64,000 nucleotides of DNA from UBA10646 sp046296295 (GTDB lineage: Bacteria; Bacteroidota; Bacteroidia; Chitinophagales; Chitinophagaceae), in contig JBKBLG010000003.1 of the NCBI GenBank assembly GCA_046296295.1, positions 62,001 through 126,000 on the forward strand, in the 5' to 3' direction. Position numbers and translations under genes: made by a program. The notes beneath the pieces are model-generated. The model was not told the origin of the DNA. It worked only from the letters and a program-made list of their open reading frames with translations, and did not search any database. Of the stretch, positions 15,971-24,152 are shown piece after piece. Each line of letters opens with the position of its first letter. Position 1 is the first letter of the stretch.

Positions 15971-17602
15971 CTATTCGCTTGCTAAAAACGGATAGGTATA
16001 ATCTGTTGGAGGATTGAATGTTTCTTTAATAGTTCTAGCACTCAACCAACGATATAAGTTAAGCATACTACCCGCTTTATCGTTGGTTCCGCTGGCACGA
16101 GCACCACCAAAAGGTTGTTGCCCAACTACCGCACCGGTGGGTTTATCATTAATATAAAAGTTACCTGCTGCATTACGTAAGCGGTGTGTTGCTAATGCAA
16201 CAGCAGCTCTATCGGTGGCAATAATACTACCGGTTAAAGCGTAGGGACTAGTAGTATCTACCAAATCTAACACACCTTCAAAATCGGTAGCATCATATAC
16301 ATAGATGGTTAGTACCGGACCAAAAATTTCTTCGCACATGGTTACAAATTTCGGGTCGCGAGTTTCAATAATGGTAGGAGCAATGAAGTAGCCTTCTTTT
16401 TTGCTATAGGTACCTCCTGCAATAATGGTTGCTTTACGACTTGCTTTAGCTGCTTCAATGTACTTTACAATGCTGCTGTACGCCTTTTCATCGATCACAG
16501 CATTAATGAAGTTGCCAAAATCTTCTACCGTACCCATTTTCATACTGGCTACTTGATCTAATAACTTTTTCTTTATTTGTTCGGCAATATTCGATGGTAA
16601 GTATGCTCTGCTAGCAGCACTACATTTTTGTCCTTGATATTCAAAAGCACCACGAGCCAAGGCTGTTGCCACCACATCGGGGTTGGCACTGCTATGGGCT
16701 ACTACAAAATCTTTACCGCCAGTTTCGCCAACAATACGAGGGTACGACTTGTAATTGCTAATATTGTCGCCTATGGTTTTCCACATGCTATTGAATACGC
16801 CTGTACTGCCTGTAAAATGAACTCCGGCAAATAATGGATGACTCAAACACACCTTACCTACAGTTGGGCCACTTACATACACCAAATTAATAACACCATC
16901 GGGTAAGCCAGCCTCTTTCAAAATTCGCATGAACATTTGTGCACTGTATATCTGCGTGTTTGCAGGCTTCCATACTACCACATTACCGCACATGGCTGCA
17001 CTTGTAGGTAAGTTGCCGCCAATAGCTGTAAAGTTGAAAGGTGTTATTGCCAATACAAAACCTTCTAGCGGACGCCACTCCATACGGTTGTGCATACCAG
17101 GAGCACTAACAGGTTGTTGCTTATAAATTTCACTTAAAAAATGCACATTAAACCGTAAAAAATCTATGAGTTCACAAGCGCTATCTATTTCGGCTTGATA
17201 AGCATTTTTGCTTTGCCCTAACATAGTGGTACCGTTCATATAAGCACGATACTTTGTAGCAATTAAGTCGGCCGCTTTTAAAAAAATATGGGCACGCTCT
17301 TCCCAAGGCATATCGGCCCAAGCTTGTTTTGCTTTTAACGCTGCATCTATTGCTTGTTGCACATGCTTTTCTTCGCCGGCGTTAAAATAACCTAATGTGC
17401 AACTTAGTTCGTGCGGAGGATGTATAGCAACTTTTTTATCGGTACGTACTTGCTTTCCTCCAATGTACATAGGTATGTCTATTGGCTTTTTTTTAAGTTC
17501 GGCAAGCGTTTTTTGTAAAGTAGCCCTTTCGGCACTTCCCGGAGCATATTGTAATACTGGCTCGTTAACGGGCATGGGATAGTTAAAGTATCCGTAATTC
17601 AT
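15971..17602 (-). CDS. pruA: L-glutamate gamma-semialdehyde (1-pyrroline-5-carboxylate) dehydrogenase
   Basis: This aldehyde dehydrogenase oxidises glutamate semialdehyde to glutamate with NAD+, the second step of proline breakdown. The start is placed at 17602 (MNYGYFNYPMPVNEP), which matches the family; 14 more codons upstream are open but lie in the leader. The 543-residue protein shows FNFTAIGGNLP, the NAD-site FTGSTGVF, GETGGKDF with the general base Glu, and the catalytic Cys in EYQGQKCSAASRAY. No proline dehydrogenase (PutA-N) gene is next to it. A dispersed element lies in the divergent promoter region at 17658-17671. Confidence 0.93.
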   Translation of the reverse strand: MNYGYFNYPMPVNEPVLQYAPGSAERATLQKTLAELKKKPIDIPMYIGGKQVRTDKKVAIHPPHELSCTLGYFNAGEEKHVQQAIDAALKAKQAWADMPWEERAHIFLKAADLIATKYRAYMNGTTMLGQSKNAYQAEIDSACELIDFLRFNVHFLSEIYKQQPVSAPGMHNRMEWRPLEGFVLAITPFNFTAIGGNLPTSAAMCGNVVVWKPANTQIYSAQMFMRILKEAGLPDGVINLVYVSGPTVGKVCLSHPLFAGVHFTGSTGVFNSMWKTIGDNISNYKSYPRIVGETGGKDFVVAHSSANPDVVATALARGAFEYQGQKCSAASRAYLPSNIAEQIKKKLLDQVASMKMGTVEDFGNFINAVIDEKAYSSIVKYIEAAKASRKATIIAGGTYSKKEGYFIAPTIIETRDPKFVTMCEEIFGPVLTIYVYDATDFEGVLDLVDTTSPYALTGSIIATDRAAVALATHRLRNAAGNFYINDKPTGAVVGQQPFGGARASGTNDKAGSMLNLYRWLSARTIKETFNPPTDYTYPFLASE

Positions 17603-17692
17603 GCGATAAAAATTTGTACAAAGTAACGATGTAAGTACATACAAACAGCGTTTGCCTTTTACCGTAAGGTACTTATCGTCTACTTTAAATTT

Positions 17693-18718
17693 ATGCTATT
17701 ATATTGCCGCTGTATGTGGCAACAAATACGATACTTCTGTTGGTTTTGGTATACCCTGATATGTAAGGCGGTGTACATAGTTATACAACGCCGCAAAGAA
17801 ACCAAGCGGGCTTACAAGATGATTGCTGCTATGGAAGCGAGGTTTAAAGGAAAGTTTAACCCTGCTACCAAACGAAAAATAGCGGTTAGCCATGGTATAT
17901 ACAACCCAATGATTTGTGATACTTTTTGTGCACTACAACAAAGGGTTACCAGCATTGAAGAACGTGAACGTTACATTTTGTACTTTACTTGTAGTTCTCT
18001 GTTCGACGATTTTACGGATTATCATACCATTACAAAGGAACAACTGAAAGCGATTTCGTTTGATGCAGAAAATTATTGTGCAACAAGCTTTGATGAACGT
18101 GTTTTTCAGTATTGCCATTTAGCATTGAAACAATTTGTTGCCAATAAAGCCGCTTACCTTAAAGTAACAGAACGCTTGTACGAAGCACAACTGTTTAGTC
18201 AGCACCAATATAACAGCCAACTCGATGATAATACCATTGAGGCTATTACGTTTGCAAAAGGCGGTAACTCGGTATTGCTTTGTAGTTACTACTTAGATAC
18301 ACCTGTATCAGATGCCGAAGCACAGTGTTGGTATACCATTGGAACCATTATACAACTTACCAACGACCTTTATGATATATGGAAAGATCTGCAAGATAAC
18401 ATTGCAACTTTACCTAATAGAATGACCAATGCCTATGCTTTTGAAGGTTATTTTCTACAACGTATTGAAGCCATGAAAAAAGCAATTGCAGCACTACCTT
18501 ACGGTAAAAAACAAAAACAACAGTTTAGCTTAGCCATGGCCGGTATTTATTCGTTTGGACTGATTGCTATAGAACAGCTCAAACATATTCAAGGCGATGC
18601 ACTACAGCTACCTGCACTGAACAGCTTACCACGCAAAGCCTTAATTGTTGATATGGAAAAAATTCGAAATCTAAAAAAATGGTTCAAATATGTGTATCAA
18701 CATGCTTACAGTACCTAG
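17693..18718 (+). CDS. class I isoprenoid synthase-fold enzyme (terpenoid cyclase-like)
   Basis: The 341-residue protein has the two metal-binding motifs of class I terpenoid enzymes: an Asp-rich SLFDDFTDY near residue 105 and an NSE-like NDLYDIWKD near residue 225. It would act on a prenyl diphosphate, but product and substrate cannot be read. The first 40 residues are hydrophobic and basic, perhaps a membrane anchor; ATG at 17714 is an alternative start. A dispersed element at 18495-18508 encodes LPYGK. It is not near other isoprenoid genes, and it converges on a GT2 glycosyltransferase with a four-base overlap. Confidence 0.7.
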   Translation: MLLYCRCMWQQIRYFCWFWYTLICKAVYIVIQRRKETKRAYKMIAAMEARFKGKFNPATKRKIAVSHGIYNPMICDTFCALQQRVTSIEERERYILYFTCSSLFDDFTDYHTITKEQLKAISFDAENYCATSFDERVFQYCHLALKQFVANKAAYLKVTERLYEAQLFSQHQYNSQLDDNTIEAITFAKGGNSVLLCSYYLDTPVSDAEAQCWYTIGTIIQLTNDLYDIWKDLQDNIATLPNRMTNAYAFEGYFLQRIEAMKKAIAALPYGKKQKQQFSLAMAGIYSFGLIAIEQLKHIQGDALQLPALNSLPRKALIVDMEKIRNLKKWFKYVYQHAYST

Positions 18719-19464
18719 TATTTGTGTTGGTAAATGTTATTAGTAATACCCAGCGTACGTTTTAGAAAATAACCCCAAGAAACCCTCAATACGCCCAAAC
18801 CATACTTAACACTTCTTCTGAAGTTAATACTACTTGCCTCTTCAAAGTATTTGGTTGGGCAAGTTACTTCGGCAATTTCAAAGCCTGCATCGAAAATTTG
18901 GGCAATCATTTCATTATCAAAAACAAAGTCATCGTTATTGCGTTCATAGTCAATTTTTTTCAAAACCGCGGCACTGAAAGCTCTATAACCGGTATGATAC
19001 TCACTCAGTTTTTGCCCCATCAGTAAGTTTTGTGTAAGAGTAAGAACACGATTAGCCACGTATTTATACAAAGGCATACCACCCTTTAAAGCACCTTTAC
19101 CAAGAATACGACTACCAAACACAACGGGATACAAATCGTTCGCAATTATACTGCACATAGCATGTATTAACTTGGGTGTATATTGATAATCGGGGTGTAG
19201 CATTACTACAATATCGGCATTGAGCTCTAAGGCTTTATTGTAACAACTTTTTTGGTTACCACCATACCCACGGTTGTTAGCATGTTTGATGATGTGCTTA
19301 ATACCAACTGCCTGAGCTACTTCAATAGTATTATCAGGACTATTATCATCAACAAGAATCACATCATCTACGATATCGAAAGGAATTTCATTATATGTAA
19401 TTTGTAATGTTTTAGCTGCATTATACGCAGGTAAAACAACTACAATTTTTTTGCCTAAAAACAT
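18715..19464 (-). CDS. GT2 family glycosyltransferase (polyprenyl-phosphate sugar synthase-like)
   Basis: The 249-residue protein has the GT-A fold signature of dolichol-phosphate mannose synthase relatives: VVVLPAYNAAKTL, VDDVILVDDNSPDNT, then NRGYGGNQKSCYNKAL and the metal-binding HPDYQY. It probably moves a sugar from a nucleotide donor to a polyprenyl phosphate or a surface polymer at the inner membrane. No C-terminal membrane helices are present, as in the soluble DPM1 type. It converges on the terpenoid-like gene with overlapping stops. Confidence 0.88.
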   Translation of the reverse strand: MFLGKKIVVVLPAYNAAKTLQITYNEIPFDIVDDVILVDDNSPDNTIEVAQAVGIKHIIKHANNRGYGGNQKSCYNKALELNADIVVMLHPDYQYTPKLIHAMCSIIANDLYPVVFGSRILGKGALKGGMPLYKYVANRVLTLTQNLLMGQKLSEYHTGYRAFSAAVLKKIDYERNNDDFVFDNEMIAQIFDAGFEIAEVTCPTKYFEEASSINFRRSVKYGLGVLRVSWGYFLKRTLGITNNIYQHKY

Positions 19465-19524
19465 GCTGTTGCTATTTGGTAATACAGTTGATGCGGCTAA
19501 AATAGAAGTTTATCGGCAAACTGC

Positions 19525-20463
19525 TCATGGTTCAATAGAAGGATTGGTAATAGTTGCGGTAAACTCGCCACGTTCACGCTGTTGAAACACAATATCCCAA
19601 TTGCCTTTATAACGTAATACCGAAGGTATCAACATTCCGCCCACCTCCATCATTTTCACTTCCATTTGCACATCAAAATCGTACACACCAGCTTTGTAAC
19701 TTAACCGATAATTACGAGCCAACACACGCATATCTTTAGGATCAAACCAAGTAGCCATTTCATCAACTACCATGTTTTCACCTTTGCTAGAACCATCTTT
19801 TGGCGTAATTGTGAATAAATACACCCACTTACCTTCGTACTCAATATAATCTAATCGGTAACTATAATACTTGTGAGCTCTTTCATCGTATACATCAAGC
19901 TTATCGCCAATAAAAGGAATGCCAGGTATTTTTTTTCCAGGATTAAAGAACAACATTTTTAGTTGCTCCCGATGCTTATCTAAGCCTTTTTTATTGTTAG
20001 TAGTAATAGCATTACCCTTTATAATGTTATCCTCACCACAAATGGTGCCCTTGGTGAAAAACAAGCTAGCGTAGAGTTTTGCTGTGGTATAATTATAGTC
20101 GCCCTTACGGGTAAAAAAATCACCGCTAACCTGTCTGTTCTCTTCGGTCATGCTACGGCAACCCTGCTTACGTGTTTGCTTTGTTTTGCTTTGATACGAT
20201 GCTATGATGTTGCCTTTTTTGTCACGCATTAAAATGGTATTGTAAGCCGAATAATTGATGATCCTGAGGTTCTTAAACGCCTTATAGAAAGTAGTATCGT
20301 TCTTTATGCGTTCAAGAATATCTTTATAGTTTTCGTTACTTCTCAATATAACATGTGGCAGATGAAGATTGGTAGCATCCCAAATAACAGTGGTGTCTTG
20401 TGCACTGCTTTTAAAAGCACCTAAGCACAACACACCACACCATATTGCAAGTAATAATCGCAT
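19525..20463 (-). CDS. secreted hypothetical protein of Bacteroidota type
   Basis: A signal peptide (MRLLLAIWCGVLCLGAFKSSAQ) precedes a 290-residue soluble domain, so the protein is exported, probably periplasmic or outer-membrane-associated. Repeated aromatic beta segments such as HKYYSYRLDYIEYEGKWVYLF resemble the outer-membrane-lipoprotein-sorting or DUF5686-like proteins, but I cannot name a family with confidence. Its start overlaps the stop of the peptide deformylase gene (TAATG), so the two are translationally coupled. Confidence 0.65.
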   Translation of the reverse strand: MRLLLAIWCGVLCLGAFKSSAQDTTVIWDATNLHLPHVILRSNENYKDILERIKNDTTFYKAFKNLRIINYSAYNTILMRDKKGNIIASYQSKTKQTRKQGCRSMTEENRQVSGDFFTRKGDYNYTTAKLYASLFFTKGTICGEDNIIKGNAITTNNKKGLDKHREQLKMLFFNPGKKIPGIPFIGDKLDVYDERAHKYYSYRLDYIEYEGKWVYLFTITPKDGSSKGENMVVDEMATWFDPKDMRVLARNYRLSYKAGVYDFDVQMEVKMMEVGGMLIPSVLRYKGNWDIVFQQRERGEFTATITNPSIEP

Positions 20464-21044
20464 TATTTCGCCAAAATCATTTTATAATCTACACGAATCT
20501 TACCCTTGCTAATATCATTAAGTTTTCCTTGAATGAGTTTCTTTTTAAGCGGCTTCATGTAATCTATAAAAAGCTTCCCTTCTAAATGATCGTATTCATG
20601 CAAGATCACACGGGCGGTAATACCGCTAAAAGTAGATTCTTGTGGCTCAAATTTTTCGTTCAAATAGGTAAGTGTTACTGTATCTAAACGCGTTACATCT
20701 TCTCTAATTTTAGGGATACTTAAGCAACCTTCGTTATAACTCCATTCTTTACCTGTAAGGGATACAATTTTAGGGTTAATGAATACTTGCTTAATTCCGG
20801 GCTTATCAGGATAGCCATGTTCTTCATCGTCGGTTTCTAGATTTTCAAATATTTGGGCACTATCCATCACGAACAGGCGTATGCTTTTGTTGACTTGTGG
20901 TGCTGCCAAACCTACACCATTACTAGCATACATCGTTTCCCACATATTAGCAATGAGCTTTTCAAGGTCGGGATAATTAGCATCTATATTTTCGGCTACT
21001 TTACGCAACACAGGAGATCCGTAGGCTACAATTGGTAAGATCAT
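20463..21044 (-). CDS. def: peptide deformylase
   Basis: Def removes the formyl group from new N-termini with a bound metal. The start is placed at 21044 (MILPIVAYGSPVLRK), the typical N-terminus; an upstream methionine adds nine residues. The 193-residue protein has all three motifs: GVGLAAPQV, EGCLSIP with the Cys ligand, and HEYDHLEG with two His ligands and the catalytic Glu. The stop overlaps the start of the following secreted-protein gene (TAATG). A tRNA-Arg gene and its terminator lie just upstream. Confidence 0.96.
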   Translation of the reverse strand: MILPIVAYGSPVLRKVAENIDANYPDLEKLIANMWETMYASNGVGLAAPQVNKSIRLFVMDSAQIFENLETDDEEHGYPDKPGIKQVFINPKIVSLTGKEWSYNEGCLSIPKIREDVTRLDTVTLTYLNEKFEPQESTFSGITARVILHEYDHLEGKLFIDYMKPLKKKLIQGKLNDISKGKIRVDYKMILAK

Positions 21045-21076
21045 GATTGTGATATCAAAATTGAAATACAAAAGTA

Positions 21077-21108
21077 AAAAACCTCGCCGGCTGTACCAAC
21101 GAGGTTTT
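21077..21108 (-). terminator. terminator downstream of tRNA-Arg
   Basis: AAAACCTCG and CGAGGTTTT pair around a 14-base loop. Read leftwards it is followed by a T-rich stretch. It sits nine bases beyond the 3' end of the tRNA and before the def start. Confidence 0.75.
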
Positions 21109-21117
21109 GGATGTTTG

Positions 21118-21191
21118 TGATTCGGATTGGATTCGAACCAATGACCTACTGCTTAGAAGGCAGTTGCTCTATCCAGCTGAGCTACCGAACC
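21118..21191 (-). tRNA. tRNA-Arg (anticodon TCT)
   Basis: On the minus strand a 74-base cloverleaf is visible. The acceptor arms GGTTCGG and CCGAATC pair with one G-U. The D-arm GCTC...GAGC, the anticodon stem ACTGC/GCAGT with loop CTTCTAA, and the T-arm ATTGG TTCGAAT CCAAT are all intact. The anticodon TCT reads AGA/AGG arginine codons. CCA is not encoded. Confidence 0.97.
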
Positions 21192-21259
21192 GGCTTTTGC
21201 GGCGGCGAAAATAAGGCTTACACCCTTTTCTGCCAAAAAGCTCCTCTATTTTTTGCAGC

Positions 21260-21287
21260 ACCTTGCGGTAAATATTTACCGTAAGGT
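21260..21287. repeat. head-to-head palindromic pair of the dispersed element
   Basis: ACCTTGCGGTAAAT directly abuts ATTTACCGTAAGGT, giving a 28-base palindrome with a single imperfect position. It ends four bases before the stop codon of the arginine decarboxylase gene and may act as its terminator. Confidence 0.9.
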
Positions 21288-21291
21288 ACGC

Positions 21292-22782
21292 TTACAAGTA
21301 ACCTAAGATTTTGAGCATACTTTGAGCACTTTGCTCGCGGGCATACACCCAATCTATCAATTTACCATTTTTATCATACTCTACAATAATGTGTTTCGGA
21401 CTAGGTATTAAACAGTGCTTTATACCACCGTAACCACTAATTTGATCTTGATAAGCTCCTGTATGGAAAAAGCCCACGTACAATGGTTCTTTATCGGCAG
21501 GTGGTATTGGATCGGCTTCTACTTCTTTACCCTTGGCACGAAGCTTACGCACCAAATCTTCATCGATAGTAGTGCTATTAGAAGAGGTTAGTTTGGGTAG
21601 AAACACCTCGTTAATATGCTCTTCACTATCGTAATAATCGTGGCTATCGCAGGTAATACCCCCTAGCACAACGCGATGATACTCGTTATTCCATTTGTTA
21701 ATAGGAAGCATCAAAAACTTTTCGCCGATACCCCATGTATCGGGCAAGGTGGTGATGAAAGATGAATCAATCATGTACCAGCATTCTCTATCGTTTTGTA
21801 CTTTTTGGCCAATAACACTGTAAATGTGTGCCATACTTTCACCTACTGTGAAACTGCCAAATTCTGTATAAATATTGGGCATAGGCACATTGGCTTTCTT
21901 GCATACTTTTTTGATATTACCTACAATTTCATTGATCATGAAAGCGTAATCGTACTCAAAGCCAAGCGAGTGCTTGATTGGGAACCCGCCACCGATATTA
22001 ATGCTATCTAACTCAGGACAAATTTTCTTAAGCTGACAATACAGGTTAATGATTTTGTTTAACTCGCTCCAATAGTAAATGTCATCTTTAATACCCTTGT
22101 TCAAAAAAATATGGAGCATTTTTAATTGAAAGCGTTCTTCATTGCCTTCTATATGATCAACATAAAACTCAAGAATATCTTTTGCTCTAATACCGAGGCG
22201 TGAAGTATAAAACGGGAAGGTAGGTTCTTCTTCTGCAGCTACACGTATACCTAACTTAAAAGGTTGCTTTACAGAACGTTTGTAAGCTTGTAATTCTTCT
22301 TTATTGTCTAGTACCGGAATTACATTTCTGAAGCCACTGTTAATAAGCTTAGCAATACGGCTGGTATAACCTTTTTGCTTATAGCCATTGCAGATAATAT
22401 TGATGTCTTTATTAATCTTTCTTCGTTGGTAGAGGCGATTAATAATTTCAATATCGTAAGCATAACTCGTTTCTAAGTGTATGTCGTGCTTGAGGGCTTC
22501 TTCTACCACAAAGCTAAAGTGGCTGCTCTTAGTACAGTAACAGTAAAAGTACTTACCATCGTACTTATGCTTTTTCATGGCATCGGCAAACATTTTTTTG
22601 GCCTTATTGATCTGCATACCAATTTTAGGTAAGTAGGTTAGCTTCATGGGCGTACCATACTTATCTATCAGGGCCTTAATGTTTAAACCATTGAACTGCA
22701 AATAGCCATCGCTATTGATTTCAAAACCTTCCTGAGGGAAGTGGAAAGTTTGTTTCACCAAATCGGTGTAAGAGTTGTTCAT
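21292..22782 (-). CDS. speA: biosynthetic-type arginine decarboxylase
   Basis: This PLP-dependent fold-type III decarboxylase turns arginine into agmatine for polyamine synthesis. The start is placed at 22782 (MNNSYTDLVKQTFHFPQEGF), matching Bacteroidota homologues; 23 open codons upstream are leader. In the 496-residue protein the PLP lysine is likely in YFYCYCTKSSHF, the phosphate-binding loop is SINIGGGFPIKHS, and the C-terminal active-site segment is GGITCDSHDYY. It is a single gene between the element palindrome and the L20 terminator. Specificity for arginine over related diamino acids is inferred from the family. Confidence 0.88.
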   Translation of the reverse strand: MNNSYTDLVKQTFHFPQEGFEINSDGYLQFNGLNIKALIDKYGTPMKLTYLPKIGMQINKAKKMFADAMKKHKYDGKYFYCYCTKSSHFSFVVEEALKHDIHLETSYAYDIEIINRLYQRRKINKDINIICNGYKQKGYTSRIAKLINSGFRNVIPVLDNKEELQAYKRSVKQPFKLGIRVAAEEEPTFPFYTSRLGIRAKDILEFYVDHIEGNEERFQLKMLHIFLNKGIKDDIYYWSELNKIINLYCQLKKICPELDSINIGGGFPIKHSLGFEYDYAFMINEIVGNIKKVCKKANVPMPNIYTEFGSFTVGESMAHIYSVIGQKVQNDRECWYMIDSSFITTLPDTWGIGEKFLMLPINKWNNEYHRVVLGGITCDSHDYYDSEEHINEVFLPKLTSSNSTTIDEDLVRKLRAKGKEVEADPIPPADKEPLYVGFFHTGAYQDQISGYGGIKHCLIPSPKHIIVEYDKNGKLIDWVYAREQSAQSMLKILGYL

Positions 22783-22856
22783 CCTCTTTCTAGTAAATGA
22801 TTGTGATAGAAGGTGGTTTGGGCAGCAAAAATAAGTTTTACTACTATTCAACTAAA

Positions 22857-22883
22857 AAACGGTGTTCTAGCAGAACACCGTTT
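22857..22883 (-). terminator. terminator of the rpmI-rplT operon
   Basis: AAACGGTGTTCT AGC AGAACACCGTTT forms a 12-base perfect stem, 30 bases after the rplT stop. On the minus strand a T-rich run follows. Confidence 0.9.
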
Positions 22884-22912
22884 ATAATAACATTTACCTA
22901 AAATGGTAACCT

Positions 22913-23257
22913 CTATTTAACGCTTGCAATCAAAGCTTTGAAGCTTGCTGGGTTGTTCATCGCTAAATCAGCTAATACTTTACGGTTCAACTCAATACCT
23001 TTTTTGCTTAAAGCATTGATAAATTGGCTGTAAGTTATACCCTCTTCACGAACACCCGCATTGATACGAGCAATCCAAAGTTGGCGATATTCACGCTTCT
23101 TTAGCTTACGACCAACGTAAGCATATGTTTGACCTTTTTCAACTACGTTTTTGGCAACCGTATATACATTTTTACGCTTACCATAGAAACCTTTAGCCTG
23201 CTCAAGTACTCTTTTACGGCGTGCACGTGAGGCAACAGCATTTTTAGAACGTGGCAT
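22913..23257 (-). CDS. rplT: 50S ribosomal protein L20
   Basis: The 114-residue basic protein starts MPRSKNAVASRARRKRVLEQ and contains the family segments GFYGKRKNVYTVAKNVVEKG and LWIARINAGVREEGITYSQF. bL20 binds 23S rRNA and is needed for early assembly of the large subunit. It follows rpmI by 69 bases in the same leftward operon. infC, the common first gene of this operon, is not adjacent. Confidence 0.98.
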   Translation of the reverse strand: MPRSKNAVASRARRKRVLEQAKGFYGKRKNVYTVAKNVVEKGQTYAYVGRKLKKREYRQLWIARINAGVREEGITYSQFINALSKKGIELNRKVLADLAMNNPASFKALIASVK

Positions 23258-23326
23258 ACTTTAATTTATTTGAACTCCAGCAGTACTGAAGTAATGTTAG
23301 AAATTTGATGTGAAATGAAAATTTGA

Positions 23327-23524
23327 TTACTTCAAACGTAACAAACGCATTACGAAATCCTGGTTTGGCGCAGCAACCACACCCTTGATGCTAAGGGCAC
23401 GCTTACGCTTGGTAGATTTCTTAGTTAAAATGTGGCGCTTGAAAGACTTCTGAAATGTGATTTTGCCTGTGCCCGTTACTTTAAAACGCTTTTTGGCACT
23501 ACTGTTTGTTTTTACTTTTGGCAT
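23327..23524 (-). CDS. rpmI: 50S ribosomal protein L35
   Basis: The start is placed at 23524, giving MPKVKTNSSAKKRFKVTGTG, the conserved bL35 N-terminus; 14 open codons upstream are leader. The 65-residue protein is very basic with the typical HILTKKSTKRKRAL segment. It belongs to the large subunit and is upstream of rplT. The 5' leader (23525-23600) contains GC-rich short inverted segments but I could not fold a clear autoregulatory structure. Confidence 0.97.
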   Translation of the reverse strand: MPKVKTNSSAKKRFKVTGTGKITFQKSFKRHILTKKSTKRKRALSIKGVVAAPNQDFVMRLLRLK

Positions 23525-23658
23525 TGTATAATCTGTTACGATTACTCTCTGCTGGCGGCACTGCACGGGCAGTACACTTGTTGAGCCTTACGAGAAATGG
23601 GTTGCAAAAGTAAGTATCCTATACAAAAATTCAAAAAAAACAACTCAAATCATTGTAA

Positions 23659-24009
23659 TTACCCTATACCAAGTGCAAGTTTTTGACTTTTAGTAAGCTT
23701 TTGAACCACTAATTGATAGCTCTCAGTAATTAATAATTGCCACTCCCTTACGGTAAATGACTGTAACTGCTCAATGTGTATCCACTGGCCACGGGCAAAA
23801 TATGGTGCCTGTGTAACACCGTTGTATTGTGTAAGCTCATCGAACTTTTCAGGGTTGCACTTAAGCGATACACTACAAGGCATATCCGGATCGGTAATAC
23901 AAAAAATTTTACCAGCTACCGTGTAGGCTATATGATGTTCAAACTTTATACTAGTAGCTGTTGCCGGTAATTGCAAACAAATTGTTGCTAAAAAATCTTG
24001 CATATCCAT
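23659..24009 (-). CDS. MmcQ/YjbR family DNA-binding-like protein
   Basis: The 116-residue protein has the MmcQ/YjbR fold: FCITDPDMPCSVSLKCNPEKFDEL, then YNGVTQAPYFARGQWIHI, and a helical end. Members bind DNA through a double-winged surface in structural studies, but their role is unclear. A copy of the dispersed element at 23746-23759 encodes FTVR within the gene. Three more copies lie in the promoter region shared with the divergent TonB receptor. Confidence 0.85.
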   Translation of the reverse strand: MDMQDFLATICLQLPATATSIKFEHHIAYTVAGKIFCITDPDMPCSVSLKCNPEKFDELTQYNGVTQAPYFARGQWIHIEQLQSFTVREWQLLITESYQLVVQKLTKSQKLALGIG

Positions 24010-24024
24010 AATTACATGTCCAAG

Positions 24025-24126
24025 TATTTACCGTAAGGCATAATCATTTACCGCAAGGTATATATGTTTTCCCAATAGTATAAACTGCGTTCCCGATTGT
24101 ATAAATGTATTGCCTTACGGCAAATG
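24025..24126. repeat. cluster of three dispersed elements in a divergent promoter region
   Basis: ATTTACCGTAAGGCA (24026-24040) and CATTTACCGCAAGGTA (24045-24060) lie in tandem on one strand, and TGCCTTACGGCAAATG (24111-24126) in the opposite orientation. They fill most of the 143 bases between the MmcQ gene and the TonB receptor, the densest cluster in the window. Confidence 0.85.
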
Positions 24127-24152
24127 ATTTTTGCGGCAGAAAATAACTATAT

